Position numbers and translations under genes: made by a program
Shown here: positions 7,202 to 15,660 of the stretch, in pieces
Layout of the letters: every line of letters starts with the position of its first letter
Position numbering within the stretch: position 1 is the first letter of the stretch
The notes under the pieces: generated by a model
What the model was told of the DNA's origin: nothing
Databases searched by the model: none
What the model saw: the letters and a program-made list of their open reading frames with translations, nothing else
From: an uncultured Lachnospiraceae bacterium
GTDB lineage: Bacteria; Bacillota_A; Clostridia; Lachnospirales; Lachnospiraceae
DNA: 23,048 nt
NCBI GenBank assembly: GCA_902795835.1
Contig: CADBNA010000370.1
Span: forward strand, 1 to 23,048
Reading direction: 5' to 3'

Positions 7202-8708
7202 TGCGGAACTTGTCGAATGATTCTTTTTCCATGTAGATCATATGACCGCAGTTATAATAGGTGAACGACACGTTATCTGCGAGCTCTTCATTCAGGAAAA
7301 CATGGCTGAAGGTATACTCGGCAGAGTAGAACGGAGTTGCCCCGTCAAAGTATCCGCACAGAACCCATATCTTCAGTAAAGGATTCGCAGAAATGCACTC
7401 ATTAATAGTCTTTTCCTGGCTCAGGTATCCGCCCCAGGTGTCAATCGGAAAAGACCATGCCATGTTGATTTCATCGTTCAGGGGTATATACGGTCTGTCC
7501 GTCTGAAACCCCAGTTCGCTGACGACGTAATCGTTGAACGTATTCCCGAATGACATACTGAACGACGTGCCGGAGGGGTCATATCCCGCGTCACGGGCTG
7601 ACCCGCCGGCGAATGGTCCGGTTATCCTGCCGTCGAATCTGCCGACCTTTAGCTTTTTATCCTCCAGGAGTTCAGACAGAAAATCGTCCAGTTCAATCCG
7701 CAGATTGGAACCCAGAATATATTCTTTTTTCAGGCCTGTGTACCCGGCATATTTTTCAGCCAGTGCATCCAGCTCCTCATCCGTATAGCGGCTGCCATGG
7801 TATAATGCAGGAACATACTCGTCTTCTACAAAATCGCGTACCTCCTCCAGGTAATCCTCCAGGTTCATCTCCTGATATTCCTGAGCGAGAGCTCCGTGAT
7901 ACCAGGCATCGGCCGCATAGGTCGGAATGAACGTGGCGTATGGAAGGTCATTGCCTTCCTCGAAAACAACTGCTTCGCAGTCGTTGATCGAAGAGATCAG
8001 AATCAATCCGTTCAGGTTCATGGCATACGTATCGGCCAGGTACTCGCAGATTCCGACCGCCCGTGTAGTCCCATAGGATTCCCCGGCAACATATTTCCGG
8101 CTTCCCCAGCGGCCGTTCCGGTTGACATACTGACGAATGAAGTCACCCATGGTACGGATATCGTTGTCATACCCGATGAACGGATCATCTGAATCCTCCA
8201 GGGAGCGGGAATATCCGGTCCCGACGGCGTCGATGAACACCAGATCCGTCAGGTCCAGGAGAGAGTTTTCGTTATCAACTATCTGCACCGGCATACTTTT
8301 CGGATAGCCGTTCTCATCTACATCGACCCGGCGCGGACCGAGACATCCCACATGAAGGTACATACTGGCTGAACCAGGTCCTCCGTTAAATGCAAAAGTG
8401 ACCGGACGCCCGGAGGGATCTTCCACACCGTCCAGGGTATAGGCCGTATAAAAGATCTCACAGGAACTTCCGCCGGTCTCCAGAACCATCGTCCCTGTCT
8501 CGGCTGTATAGAAGAGTTCTTTTCCCTGAATAACGGCAGAATGATTCGTAGTAACAATATTGTCCTGCGAAGCATCTTCAGTCTGGGCAGCTGCGTCTTC
8601 TGCCGGTGCGGCTGCTTCCGTCTCTTCAGCCGCCGCAGGCCAGGCTGCCGCCGGCAATGCCAGTATCAGCATTGAAACAAAAAACAACAATACAGTACGC
8701 TTTCTCAT
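7176..8708 (-). CDS. Secreted serine carboxypeptidase (peptidase family S10)
   Basis: Exported serine carboxypeptidase-like hydrolase, 510 aa. A signal peptide (basic MRKR, hydrophobic 5-20, Ala-rich cleavage region near 26-28) is followed by an Ala/Glu-rich linker. The family's oxyanion motif NGGPGSAS is at about 108-115. The catalytic triad is visible: Ser211 in AGESYGTTR, Asp455 in CGYFDGATPF and His489 in NCGHMIYM. The alpha/beta-hydrolase core is complete, so the gene is intact although its end abuts a GGDEF remnant. A good promoter (8765-8793) and an AGGAGG site precede the ATG. It would trim C-terminal residues from peptides outside the cell, giving amino acids for uptake. There is no Cys lipobox or LPXTG anchor, so it is probably released. 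Confidence 0.93.
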   Translation of the reverse strand: MRKRTVLLFFVSMLILALPAAAWPAAAEETEAAAPAEDAAAQTEDASQDNIVTTNHSAVIQGKELFYTAETGTMVLETGGSSCEIFYTAYTLDGVEDPSGRPVTFAFNGGPGSASMYLHVGCLGPRRVDVDENGYPKSMPVQIVDNENSLLDLTDLVFIDAVGTGYSRSLEDSDDPFIGYDNDIRTMGDFIRQYVNRNGRWGSRKYVAGESYGTTRAVGICEYLADTYAMNLNGLILISSINDCEAVVFEEGNDLPYATFIPTYAADAWYHGALAQEYQEMNLEDYLEEVRDFVEDEYVPALYHGSRYTDEELDALAEKYAGYTGLKKEYILGSNLRIELDDFLSELLEDKKLKVGRFDGRITGPFAGGSARDAGYDPSGTSFSMSFGNTFNDYVVSELGFQTDRPYIPLNDEINMAWSFPIDTWGGYLSQEKTINECISANPLLKIWVLCGYFDGATPFYSAEYTFSHVFLNEELADNVSFTYYNCGHMIYMEKESFDKFRSDAEAWFG

Positions 8709-8764
8709 AACGTCCTTGCCTCCTCTCTGGTTTCCACTTTCGCAGGTTCCGTTTTTCCTCGTTT

Positions 8765-8793
8765 AGTATATGTTATTTTCTGCAAAAAAGCAA
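8765..8793 (-). promoter_or_regulatory. Sigma-A-type promoter for the S10 carboxypeptidase
   Basis: On the minus strand, TTGCTT (8788-8793), a 17-base spacer and TATACT (8765-8770) lie about 57 bases upstream of the ATG. Confidence 0.65.
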
Positions 8794-9021
8794 AGTGATC
8801 GACTGCAATTGCGGACATATTTCCCTCCACTTCAATCCTTTCCCTCCATATCGGCGTGCCGGAAAAAAACAATATTCCCGCAGACAGGCTGGCTTACAGC
8901 GTTAAATCTGTGATTCTCTTATAACGTGGCGAGAGAGACTGCACAATACACCAGAGCAGGACGGCATTCACATAGCCAAGTACATTCCCTTCTGTTTTCA
9001 GCGCTTTTATCGTTGTTTTTA
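8794..9021. other. Divergent intergenic region, no gene seen
   Basis: This is the stretch between the carboxypeptidase promoter and the PAP2 promoter. Frames of up to about 96 codons occur, but they have no ribosome binding site and no recognisable protein pattern. I see no strong hairpin, riboswitch-like fold or RNA gene. Confidence 0.5.
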
Positions 9022-9050
9022 TTGCAGAGAAGTGATTCAGTGATTAGGAT
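9022..9050 (+). promoter_or_regulatory. Sigma-A-type promoter for the PAP2 phosphatase
   Basis: TTGCAG (9022-9027), a 17-base spacer and TAGGAT (9045-9050) end 35 bases before the ATG. A GGAAAGGTG ribosome binding site lies between. Confidence 0.5.
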
Positions 9051-9085
9051 AGAGACAAACAAATCGATGTTTGGAAAGGTGAAAA

Positions 9086-10066
9086 ATGGATATAAATATT
9101 CTTCTGGTTTTACAGGATTTCCGAAATGGAGCCGGCAGTATACTGACGGATTTTCTGGTAAAAATGACCTTTCTGGGTGAGCTGAACTCCGTTCTTGTAA
9201 TGATGGCACTTATATACTGGAGCGTCAGCAAGGAACTGGGAACCTACCTGCTGATGGGATGGAGCGGAAACAGGCTGGTAAATGGCGCACTGAAAGTGAC
9301 TGTCTGCGCATATCGCCCCTGGATCAGAGACTCTCGTATTATACCATACGGAAACTCCACTTCCACAGCAACAGGATATTCATTTCCCAGCGGTCATACC
9401 ATGAATGGTGCCACTGTATTCGGCGGCGGCGCCCTGCGAAAAGAATTGCCGGCTGTTCTCCGTGTTGTGCTGGTCATTATCGTAGCCCTGATTGCATTCA
9501 GCCGTTTGTTTTTAGGTGTTCATACACCACAGGATGTTTTGGTGGGTGCATGCGCGGGGTTTCTGGTGATGTGGCTGGCACTTCATCTGATGCAGTGGAT
9601 AGAGCACCATCCCGAGAAGGATGTGTTTGTGGCTTTCGCTGGAATCGGGCTGGGAATTGCCGTTGCTCTTTATGCCGCTTTCAAGCCCTATCCGGCTGAC
9701 TTTGACGCGGAAGGGAAATTGATTGTAGATGGCGCAAAGATGGCCAATGACACCTTCAAAGCCGTGGGATATTGCGCCGCCTTTATGACCGGCTGGCTTC
9801 TGGAACGCCGCTTTGTCAGATTTTCTACAGATGTTCCCCTGGCTCAGAAACTGGCGCGCACTGTCATCGGACTTTTCGGCTATTATATAGTCAGTCTGAT
9901 TCTCGCGTCTCTTGTCAAATCGTGGATACCGGGACCGGCGGGTACAACGATCTCCTGTTTTCTCCAGATGTTTTACGTTGTATTTCTCGTCCCTGTGTGT
10001 GCAAAACGGTTTGAACGCAGAGTCGAAAATGATCAGGAGGAAGGAGTATCCACGCCAATGAACTGA
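9086..10066 (+). CDS. PAP2-family membrane phosphatase
   Basis: Integral-membrane phosphatidic-acid-phosphatase type 2 protein (326 aa, several hydrophobic segments). All three phosphatase motifs are present: KVTVCAYRP (Lys70 to Arg77-Pro78), PSGH (Ser102, His104) and SRLFLGVH (Arg140, His146). The active site is predicted on the outer face, where such enzymes remove phosphate from lipid or isoprenoid (undecaprenyl) pyrophosphates. The C-terminal half holds further membrane helices, as in the longer Clostridia members. It is a single gene with its own promoter, convergent with the sugar-sensing operon. Its stop lies only 13 bases before the end of the opposing gene. Whether the substrate is phosphatidate, phosphatidylglycerol phosphate or undecaprenyl pyrophosphate is not visible. 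Confidence 0.92.
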   Translation: MDINILLVLQDFRNGAGSILTDFLVKMTFLGELNSVLVMMALIYWSVSKELGTYLLMGWSGNRLVNGALKVTVCAYRPWIRDSRIIPYGNSTSTATGYSFPSGHTMNGATVFGGGALRKELPAVLRVVLVIIVALIAFSRLFLGVHTPQDVLVGACAGFLVMWLALHLMQWIEHHPEKDVFVAFAGIGLGIAVALYAAFKPYPADFDAEGKLIVDGAKMANDTFKAVGYCAAFMTGWLLERRFVRFSTDVPLAQKLARTVIGLFGYYIVSLILASLVKSWIPGPAGTTISCFLQMFYVVFLVPVCAKRFERRVENDQEEGVSTPMN

Positions 10067-10074
10067 TGATGTCA

Positions 10075-10107
10075 GAAAGTCAATGAGAACCGTCCCTTTT
10101 GACTTTC
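10075..10107. repeat. Inverted repeat carrying a GGGACGGTTC element at a gene end
   Basis: GAAAGTCAA (10075-10083) and TTGACTTTC (10099-10107) are perfect inverted repeats around a 15-base loop. The loop contains GAACCGTCCC (10087-10096), the reverse complement of GGGACGGTTC seen again near 20364 and 22990. It lies between convergent genes, so it may also act as a weak bidirectional terminator. It encodes the last residues of the binding protein on the minus strand. Confidence 0.65.
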
Positions 10108-11117
10108 CGGTACGGCAGACGGATGTATTTCCCTTCTGTCACAGGCAGGTCTTCCAGATTCCCATCCGTTGCCAGCGCATATGCCAGTCGCAGCATATTT
10201 CTGCCCTGTCCCTCTTTATCATTATAGACTGTTCCTGCCATTTTCCCTTCCTCAACGGCTTCCAGCCCTTCTGTGATGCCGTCGATCCCGACGATAACCG
10301 GCCATTCCGACCTGGGGATGTTCTCTGCTTCCAGTGCGTCAATCGCTCCGAGAGCCATGGCGTCATTGTTGGAAAGAATCAGTTCAACAGAGGAGCCATA
10401 TTCACTCAGCATGGCTGTCGTCTGCGTTTTCGCCTGTGCCCGGTTCCAGTTGGCAATGGCATAGCTGAGCTTTTCGACCTTCACGCCTTTTTCAATCATT
10501 GTGTTGACTGAATATTCCGTCCGGACGATGGCATCCTGATGGCCTGCTTCGCCCTCCAGCATGAAATACTGAACGATCCCGTCGCCGTTTTTGTCGGCGG
10601 TTTTGTCATACAGAAAAATATCCGCCGCAATTTCGCCTTCCAGAATACCCGACTGGAAAGCGTCCGCGCCTACGTAATAGAGCTTGTTCCACCGTTCAAG
10701 GTCCTCAGGGACGAGTTCCCGGTTAAAGTAAATGACCGGAACGTCGTTTTTTTCGCCAAGGTCTGAGATGACGGTGGGTTCCGTGCGGTCCACGAGGTTG
10801 ACGCAGATGACATCGCAGCCCTTTTTGATCAGTTTTCTGACCTGTTCATTCTGGGTGCTCTGGTTTCCGGCCGCATCAAGTATTTCCAGATTAACGGTTA
10901 CGCCGGTCTCATTTTTGATGACGGCAGCTTCATCGATAATGACCTTCATGAGTTCCGAAATAAAATTGTCATACTGATCGTACACGATGATTCCGATCTT
11001 TACCGAAGAAACCGGCTTTTCATCCTGCGCAGAACAGCCTGCCAGCAGCAGGGCGGCAAGCAGCAGCATAAGTCCGCGTTTTCCCGACAGTTTGCAGTTT
11101 CTCTTATCTGGCTTCAT
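10080..11117 (-). CDS. Galactose/glucose-binding lipoprotein, canonical order (MglB-like)
   Basis: Extracellular sugar-binding lipoprotein of the galactose/glucose-binding-protein family (345 aa). The ATG at 11117 is preferred over the in-frame ATG at 11162. It gives a proper lipoprotein signal (KR, then LMLLLAALLLAGC, Cys28), and GGGGTG lies just upstream, while 11162 has only a TGATG overlap and no ribosome site. Residues known to contact sugar in the E. coli protein are all recognisable: Asp50 and Phe52 (YDNF), Asn132 (YFNRE), His193/Asp195/Arg199 (GHQDAIVR), Trp224, the SNND Asn, Asp279 and Asn299. A calcium-type loop DKNGDGIVQ is at 175-183. It is the last gene of the regulator-kinase operon, far from the transport genes, so it may serve sensing. 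The last residues (KRDGSH) come from a repeat element. Confidence 0.9.
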   Translation of the reverse strand: MKPDKRNCKLSGKRGLMLLLAALLLAGCSAQDEKPVSSVKIGIIVYDQYDNFISELMKVIIDEAAVIKNETGVTVNLEILDAAGNQSTQNEQVRKLIKKGCDVICVNLVDRTEPTVISDLGEKNDVPVIYFNRELVPEDLERWNKLYYVGADAFQSGILEGEIAADIFLYDKTADKNGDGIVQYFMLEGEAGHQDAIVRTEYSVNTMIEKGVKVEKLSYAIANWNRAQAKTQTTAMLSEYGSSVELILSNNDAMALGAIDALEAENIPRSEWPVIVGIDGITEGLEAVEEGKMAGTVYNDKEGQGRNMLRLAYALATDGNLEDLPVTEGKYIRLPYRKVKRDGSH

Positions 11118-11161
11118 ACAATCACCCCATCCTGCAAAGGATTGCGATTCCCTCACAGACA

Positions 11162-12118
11162 TCAGCTTCTGATCGGAAACAGCAGAGTTTCCGTATCTTC
11201 ATTGTAGAGACTGTCCTTCGTGACTGTCACAAATGGCACCGGCGCAGTTTCCTTCACTGCCGAATAGGTGCCGAGCTTCTGAGAGAGGGTCTTGATGCAG
11301 TGATATCCCATATAGTACTCATCCGGAACAATCAGCACACTGATCCAGCCTTCATCGACACTGATAATATTCTGCTCAGACCGCCCGATCCCAATGATAC
11401 CGGGAGGCTCTGAATGGGTTTCTCTGGCATAATCCGACGCCAGTTTCGTCATGGAATCATCCAGAGCGAGCAGTACGTCCGCCGGTTCCGCCATGAGCTT
11501 CTCCCCCAGTGAAATCTCATCCGGAAGATCGGCGGGCGAACAGACCCATATAATCTCCGCTCCGGAAGACTGCAGACATTCCCGGGCGCCTCCCAGGCAC
11601 AGTTCCATATCCGCAAGCCGGAGATCTCCGGCCAGTATCCCGACCTTGCATGCCGGATACTCTTCCGAAACTTGTTCCGCGGCCGCGGATCCCATCTCAT
11701 ACCAGTCTTCACAGATCGCTTCAATCTGCGGATCTGAAGCGATTGAAAATACAGCCAGAACGCTCGATGGTTTCAGAAGAGCTTCAAGGAGCTGCCCGTC
11801 ACGGTCTTCCCCGCAAGGCTCCACAATCAGTCCGTCTGCGCCGTTCTCCAGTTCCTTTCTGATGACAGCTGTCACCTCTTCCGTGTTTCTGAACACGTCC
11901 GTAGATACAAAGTTGATGTTGATCTGTTCTTCCAGCGCACCCTGCTCAAGCCCCTCGCGGAATGCGATCCAGCGGTCGGATGTACTGTTATCCACAATGA
12001 CAGAAACCGAGCGGTATCCCGGAGATCCGCTGTTCTGCAGCATACGATAAGAAGAATACAGGATCGCGATGAGGATTCCCGGGATCAGCAGGAGCTGCAT
12101 TCCTCTGTTCCTGATCAT
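11162..12118 (-). CDS. Membrane-anchored periplasmic-binding-protein-like protein
   Basis: A 318-aa protein with one N-terminal hydrophobic segment (about 8-24, LLLIPGILIAILYSSY) and no lipobox Cys, so it is likely an uncleaved anchor. The rest follows the two-lobe pattern of sugar-binding (Peripla_BP / LacI-type) domains: RSVSVIVDNSTSDRWIAFREG at the start, ENGADGLIVEP closing the first half-lobe, KVGILAGDLRLADMELCLGGARECL in the middle, and VLLALDDSMTKLA then GIIGIGRSEQ in the second lobe. It overlaps the kinase stop by ATGA and meets the next gene at TGATG. The tight coupling to the kinase suggests it feeds ligand information to the sensor rather than to a transporter. It lacks a DNA-binding domain, so it is not a repressor. 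The ligand is unknown. Confidence 0.8.
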   Translation of the reverse strand: MIRNRGMQLLLIPGILIAILYSSYRMLQNSGSPGYRSVSVIVDNSTSDRWIAFREGLEQGALEEQININFVSTDVFRNTEEVTAVIRKELENGADGLIVEPCGEDRDGQLLEALLKPSSVLAVFSIASDPQIEAICEDWYEMGSAAAEQVSEEYPACKVGILAGDLRLADMELCLGGARECLQSSGAEIIWVCSPADLPDEISLGEKLMAEPADVLLALDDSMTKLASDYARETHSEPPGIIGIGRSEQNIISVDEGWISVLIVPDEYYMGYHCIKTLSQKLGTYSAVKETAPVPFVTVTKDSLYNEDTETLLFPIRS

Positions 12119-13917
12119 ACCTGTTCCCTCCTTCCCGACTCAAGCGCGGCGCAGTTCTCTTCGTTATAAAGGATCCTGGGAATGTGAATGCGGACGGTCA
12201 TTCCTTCGTCGGGATGCGCTTCACAGGACAGACCGTACTGCTCGCCGAAGCGAAGCCGGATCCTGTTATGAACATTGATAAGGCCGACGCCGGATCCGCT
12301 GGCGGGCTCTCTTTCTCCGCCGGTCAGCAGGCGGGCCGCGGCCTCCTCAGGCATGCCCGGGCCGTTATCGGAGACCTCAAGGAAAAGATCTTTGTCCCGC
12401 TCATATCCCCGGACCTCGATCCGCCCTTCATCGTCCGTATACTCCATACCGTAATAGATCGCATTTTCCAGGAGCGGCTGCAGCACCAGCTTTACAATGC
12501 AGCAGGACTGTATATCCGGATCCACGTCAAAAATCACATCAAAGCGGTTTTTGTAACGGATCCGCTGAATATTGACGTAATTCTGCGCATGCTTCATTTC
12601 ATCCCCGATGCTGATGATGGTTTTTCCCCTGCTCAGACTGATCCGGAAGAGGCTTGCCAGCTGTTTGATCATATATACGGCGTCATCGTACCTCTCGCCC
12701 TGGATCATCCAGAGAATAGAATCCAGCGTGTTATAGAGGAAATGCGGATTGATCTGAGACTGAAGAGCTTCCAGCTCACTCTTTCTTTTTTCCTCCTGTT
12801 CTACAACGATATCTTCCATCAGTCTGCGGCTCTGCTCCAGCGTGGACGCCAGCGTCCTTCCGAGATGCTCGACCTCCAGAGAACCGCCGATGTAGATATC
12901 CGACTGCCGGTCGCCTGCTTCCCAGGATGCAACTGACTCATCCAGTCTGCGGAGCGGCTTGGTTATACGGTCTGACAGCAGTGCGTTGATCAGGATCATG
13001 AACAGCAGGCTGACCGCCACCAGGAGGATCATCAGATAGCGGGTCGTGATTATTCCTGAGCGAAAGGCTTCCATCGGATCCACCCGCACCAGCTTCCATC
13101 CGGTATAGCCTACGGTTTTTACCGCGACCATCCTGCGTCTGCCCTCGAATACCTCCTCTGTGCTCTGATCTCCATAGGCTGCGGCCTGCAGATTGTTTTC
13201 TTTTATTTCACCCATGCGGATAAGACTTTCCCGGGGATGATAGATCAGCTTTCCGTCAGCATCCATCAGATAGACATATCCTCCTGCCAGATCCGTATTA
13301 GCCTGGTCAAGCAGATGGATGATGCTGCTGTAATTCATATCGACCAGAAGGACTCCCCGCATGGCTGTCCCGTTCCGGGTCAGGTCGACAGTACGGCTCA
13401 GGGAGATCACCCAGTTATACCGCCGGCTGGAATCGTTAAAGAGATTCTGTACATGGGGGAGAGAGAAGTGGAAGTTTTCGACCTCTTCCTCAGCACTTAT
13501 GAACCAGGGCTGATCTTTCACGGAAATGTCTTCTTTAACAGTGGAGATCGGACAGGCATCGACCAGTTTCCCGGTCTCAGAATAATAGCAGGCAATACTC
13601 ACCAGCTTATCTTTATTTGCCTCATAGAGAAGATCCATCTCCTCACGCAGGTCTTCTTCAGCCAGGTCTTTTCTCTTGACGACGGCATAGTACATGGAAT
13701 CTGAAACACGGCGCATATTCCGCAGATAGTCTTCAAGGCTGAGCACCGTCTGGCTCAGGAGCTGCTCTGACGCCTCACGGCGGATCTGCTCTGACCGGTT
13801 TTCAAACTGCCTGTACAGCAGATAGCTCAGAAACAGCATAAAAAGCACCGCCACCGCAGTGAAAGAGAGAGACGTAATTACCTGAATGCTGACAGGCCTG
13901 GACTTTCGTATCTTCAT
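12115..13917 (-). CDS. YesM-type sensor histidine kinase with Cache sensor domain
   Basis: Membrane sensor kinase (600 aa). A first hydrophobic segment (about 13-35) and a second (about 289-314) bracket an extracellular region of about 250 residues with a double-Cache pattern (WKLVRVD and VYLMDADGKLIYHP are typical). A HAMP linker follows (RITKPLRRLDESV). The His_kinase domain carries QSQINPHFLYNTLDS, with His392 as phospho-acceptor. The ATPase domain shows the N box (LLENAIYYG, Asn485), G1 (DNGPG, 517-521) and G2 (GSGVGL, 541-546). It is encoded 7 bases after the response regulator and overlaps the anchored binding protein by 4 bases. In this family the kinase senses extracellular sugar or peptide directly or through a binding protein; here the neighbours point to sugar. 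Confidence 0.94.
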   Translation of the reverse strand: MKIRKSRPVSIQVITSLSFTAVAVLFMLFLSYLLYRQFENRSEQIRREASEQLLSQTVLSLEDYLRNMRRVSDSMYYAVVKRKDLAEEDLREEMDLLYEANKDKLVSIACYYSETGKLVDACPISTVKEDISVKDQPWFISAEEEVENFHFSLPHVQNLFNDSSRRYNWVISLSRTVDLTRNGTAMRGVLLVDMNYSSIIHLLDQANTDLAGGYVYLMDADGKLIYHPRESLIRMGEIKENNLQAAAYGDQSTEEVFEGRRRMVAVKTVGYTGWKLVRVDPMEAFRSGIITTRYLMILLVAVSLLFMILINALLSDRITKPLRRLDESVASWEAGDRQSDIYIGGSLEVEHLGRTLASTLEQSRRLMEDIVVEQEEKRKSELEALQSQINPHFLYNTLDSILWMIQGERYDDAVYMIKQLASLFRISLSRGKTIISIGDEMKHAQNYVNIQRIRYKNRFDVIFDVDPDIQSCCIVKLVLQPLLENAIYYGMEYTDDEGRIEVRGYERDKDLFLEVSDNGPGMPEEAAARLLTGGEREPASGSGVGLINVHNRIRLRFGEQYGLSCEAHPDEGMTVRIHIPRILYNEENCAALESGRREQV

Positions 13918-13924
13918 CTGTAAA

Positions 13925-15541
13925 TTATTCTTTCATTTTTTCAGCCCGGTAGGCAGTTGGTGATATGCCGTACTTTTTCTTAAAGACATAACTGAAGTAG
14001 TTTGCGTCCGCATATCCGATCTTTTCGGCGATCATATATGTGCGGTCTGCCGTTGTCAGCAGCAGCATGACTGCTCGCTCCATGCGGTAATCCGTCAGAT
14101 AGCTGATAAAGGTCTTACCGGTTTCTTTTTTGAAAATGGTAGAAAAGTACGCTGCGCTGACCCCCAGCTCCCGGCATATGGTGTCTATGCCGATATTTGA
14201 ATCACTATAATGCTCCTCCACATACCGGATGGCATTCCCGACAAAAGATGTCGCCGACTCGTCCATTCGTCTTCGGTACATATCACGTATCGTCCGGCAG
14301 GTCTCTTTCAGCCAGAGATCGGTCTCCCCCGGGGAATCGCTTTCGAAAATCCTTCGGATGAGTTCCTGTCTGCTGCCCAGAACAGCATCTGTTTCGATCC
14401 GGTTTGTGACGCACAGCTCGGCAATATGGGCACAGAGCGTCATGATAAAGATCTGATACTGCTGAATGGAAGCTCCGCCGTTCCGCAGATGACGGAAGGC
14501 CGTGTCGATCTCTGATTCCAGCTGCTGCACATCTCCCAGCCTGATCTGCCGGATGATCTGTGTCACACTGTCCATCTCCCATGACGGACTTTCCGTATCC
14601 TGCGGTTCCACCTCACGGATATTGATCGCCCTTGAATTGCCATAGAGAGCCCTGTAGGCAATTGCGCTGACCGCTCCCTGGTAAGAGAGCCTGAGACCGG
14701 AGGGATCCGTGCAGATCTGACCGATCCCGGCTGTTACCGGATATTCAATTGCCCTGGCTGCCATGCGGCAGAAGATGTCGACCGCATCTGTAAAGGATAC
14801 CAGAGATTCTTCATCAAGGGAGATGATCAGCACCACATCCCTGAGATAGTAGAGAGATCTGCCCGCATACCTGCCTTCCATCCACTGATCCGCCAGGTTC
14901 CTGACAGATATGACCTTCAGCATATCGTCAGAATCACTGCCGTGTCTGATCCCGCTGACATGAAGGACAGCGATCAGATGATACGCCCCGTCCATGGTGA
15001 TCTGGTAATCCTTCAGGTATTGATCTACCTGACTGTCCGGAATCCGGCCCTCTATAAGAGAGGTAAAGAAATTCTCCTGCATAAGAGGCAGGCTTTTCAT
15101 ATACTGTTCCCGCAGCAGATCAATGTTGCGCTGCTCATTCCTCTGGCGGTCCAGGCTGATCTTCAGTCTGGAGAAAACCTCCCTGAGCTCCAGCGGATCG
15201 ACCGGTTTCAGCAGATACTGCTCGACCTCGAGCTCAATCGCTTCCCTGGCATATTCAAATTCATCAAAACCTGAAAAGATCACGATCCGTGTATCGGGAT
15301 ACAGTTCTTTCACTCTGCGGCTTAAGGCAAGTCCGTCCATATAGGGCATTTTAATATCCGTCAGAATCACGTCGGGATGTTTTTCCTCCGCGAGTTCCAG
15401 CGCTTCCACTCCGTTATGCGCATAACCGGCAACAAAAAACCCCATGGATTCCCAGTCCATTTTCTGCCGGATGATCTGCGCCGCATCCTCTTCGTCGTCT
15501 ACCAGCAGAACGCTGTATAATATTTTTTCGTTCTTTTCCAT
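13925..15541 (-). CDS. YesN-type response regulator, REC + AraC-type DNA-binding domain
   Basis: Cytoplasmic transcription regulator, 538 aa from the preferred ATG at 15541 (AAAGGTG ribosome site). A GTG at 15559 would add six residues with no clear ribosome site. The receiver domain is complete: the acidic pocket Asp15-Asp16, phospho-acceptor Asp62 in ILTDIKMPYMDG, the conserved Ser in IVIFSGFDEF, and Lys in YLLKPVD. A middle region of about 270 residues is typical of long YesN proteins. The C-terminus is an AraC-type double helix-turn-helix (IDTICRELGVSAAYFSTIFKKETG, then IAEKIGYADANYFSYVFKKKYGISPTAYR). It precedes its kinase by 7 bases and lies downstream of mglBAC past a terminator. It likely activates the mgl promoter. 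I see no convincing promoter in the short gap before it. Confidence 0.94.
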   Translation of the reverse strand: MEKNEKILYSVLLVDDEEDAAQIIRQKMDWESMGFFVAGYAHNGVEALELAEEKHPDVILTDIKMPYMDGLALSRRVKELYPDTRIVIFSGFDEFEYAREAIELEVEQYLLKPVDPLELREVFSRLKISLDRQRNEQRNIDLLREQYMKSLPLMQENFFTSLIEGRIPDSQVDQYLKDYQITMDGAYHLIAVLHVSGIRHGSDSDDMLKVISVRNLADQWMEGRYAGRSLYYLRDVVLIISLDEESLVSFTDAVDIFCRMAARAIEYPVTAGIGQICTDPSGLRLSYQGAVSAIAYRALYGNSRAINIREVEPQDTESPSWEMDSVTQIIRQIRLGDVQQLESEIDTAFRHLRNGGASIQQYQIFIMTLCAHIAELCVTNRIETDAVLGSRQELIRRIFESDSPGETDLWLKETCRTIRDMYRRRMDESATSFVGNAIRYVEEHYSDSNIGIDTICRELGVSAAYFSTIFKKETGKTFISYLTDYRMERAVMLLLTTADRTYMIAEKIGYADANYFSYVFKKKYGISPTAYRAEKMKE

Positions 15542-15604
15542 ATTGCACCTTTGTTTCACATCCGTGCAGCTATCTCATCGATCTTCCTCAGTTCTTTTTC
15601 ACTA

Positions 15605-15638
15605 TTAAAAAGAAGGCACGGCCGCCTGCTGCCGTGCC
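15605..15638 (-). terminator. Intrinsic terminator after mglC
   Basis: On the minus strand, GGCACGGC, an 8-base loop and GCCGTGCC are followed by TTCTTTTT. It lies just after the mglC stop and separates the transport genes from the regulator-kinase genes. Some read-through may still supply the downstream genes. Confidence 0.85.
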
Positions 15639-15660
15639 GCATAAACAGATAAGCCGACCG

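Noticed and set aside
8919..9209. Overlapping frames on both strands upstream of the PAP2 gene as candidate small proteins
   Set aside because: They lack ribosome sites, overlap the PAP2 promoter and start, and show no protein-like pattern.
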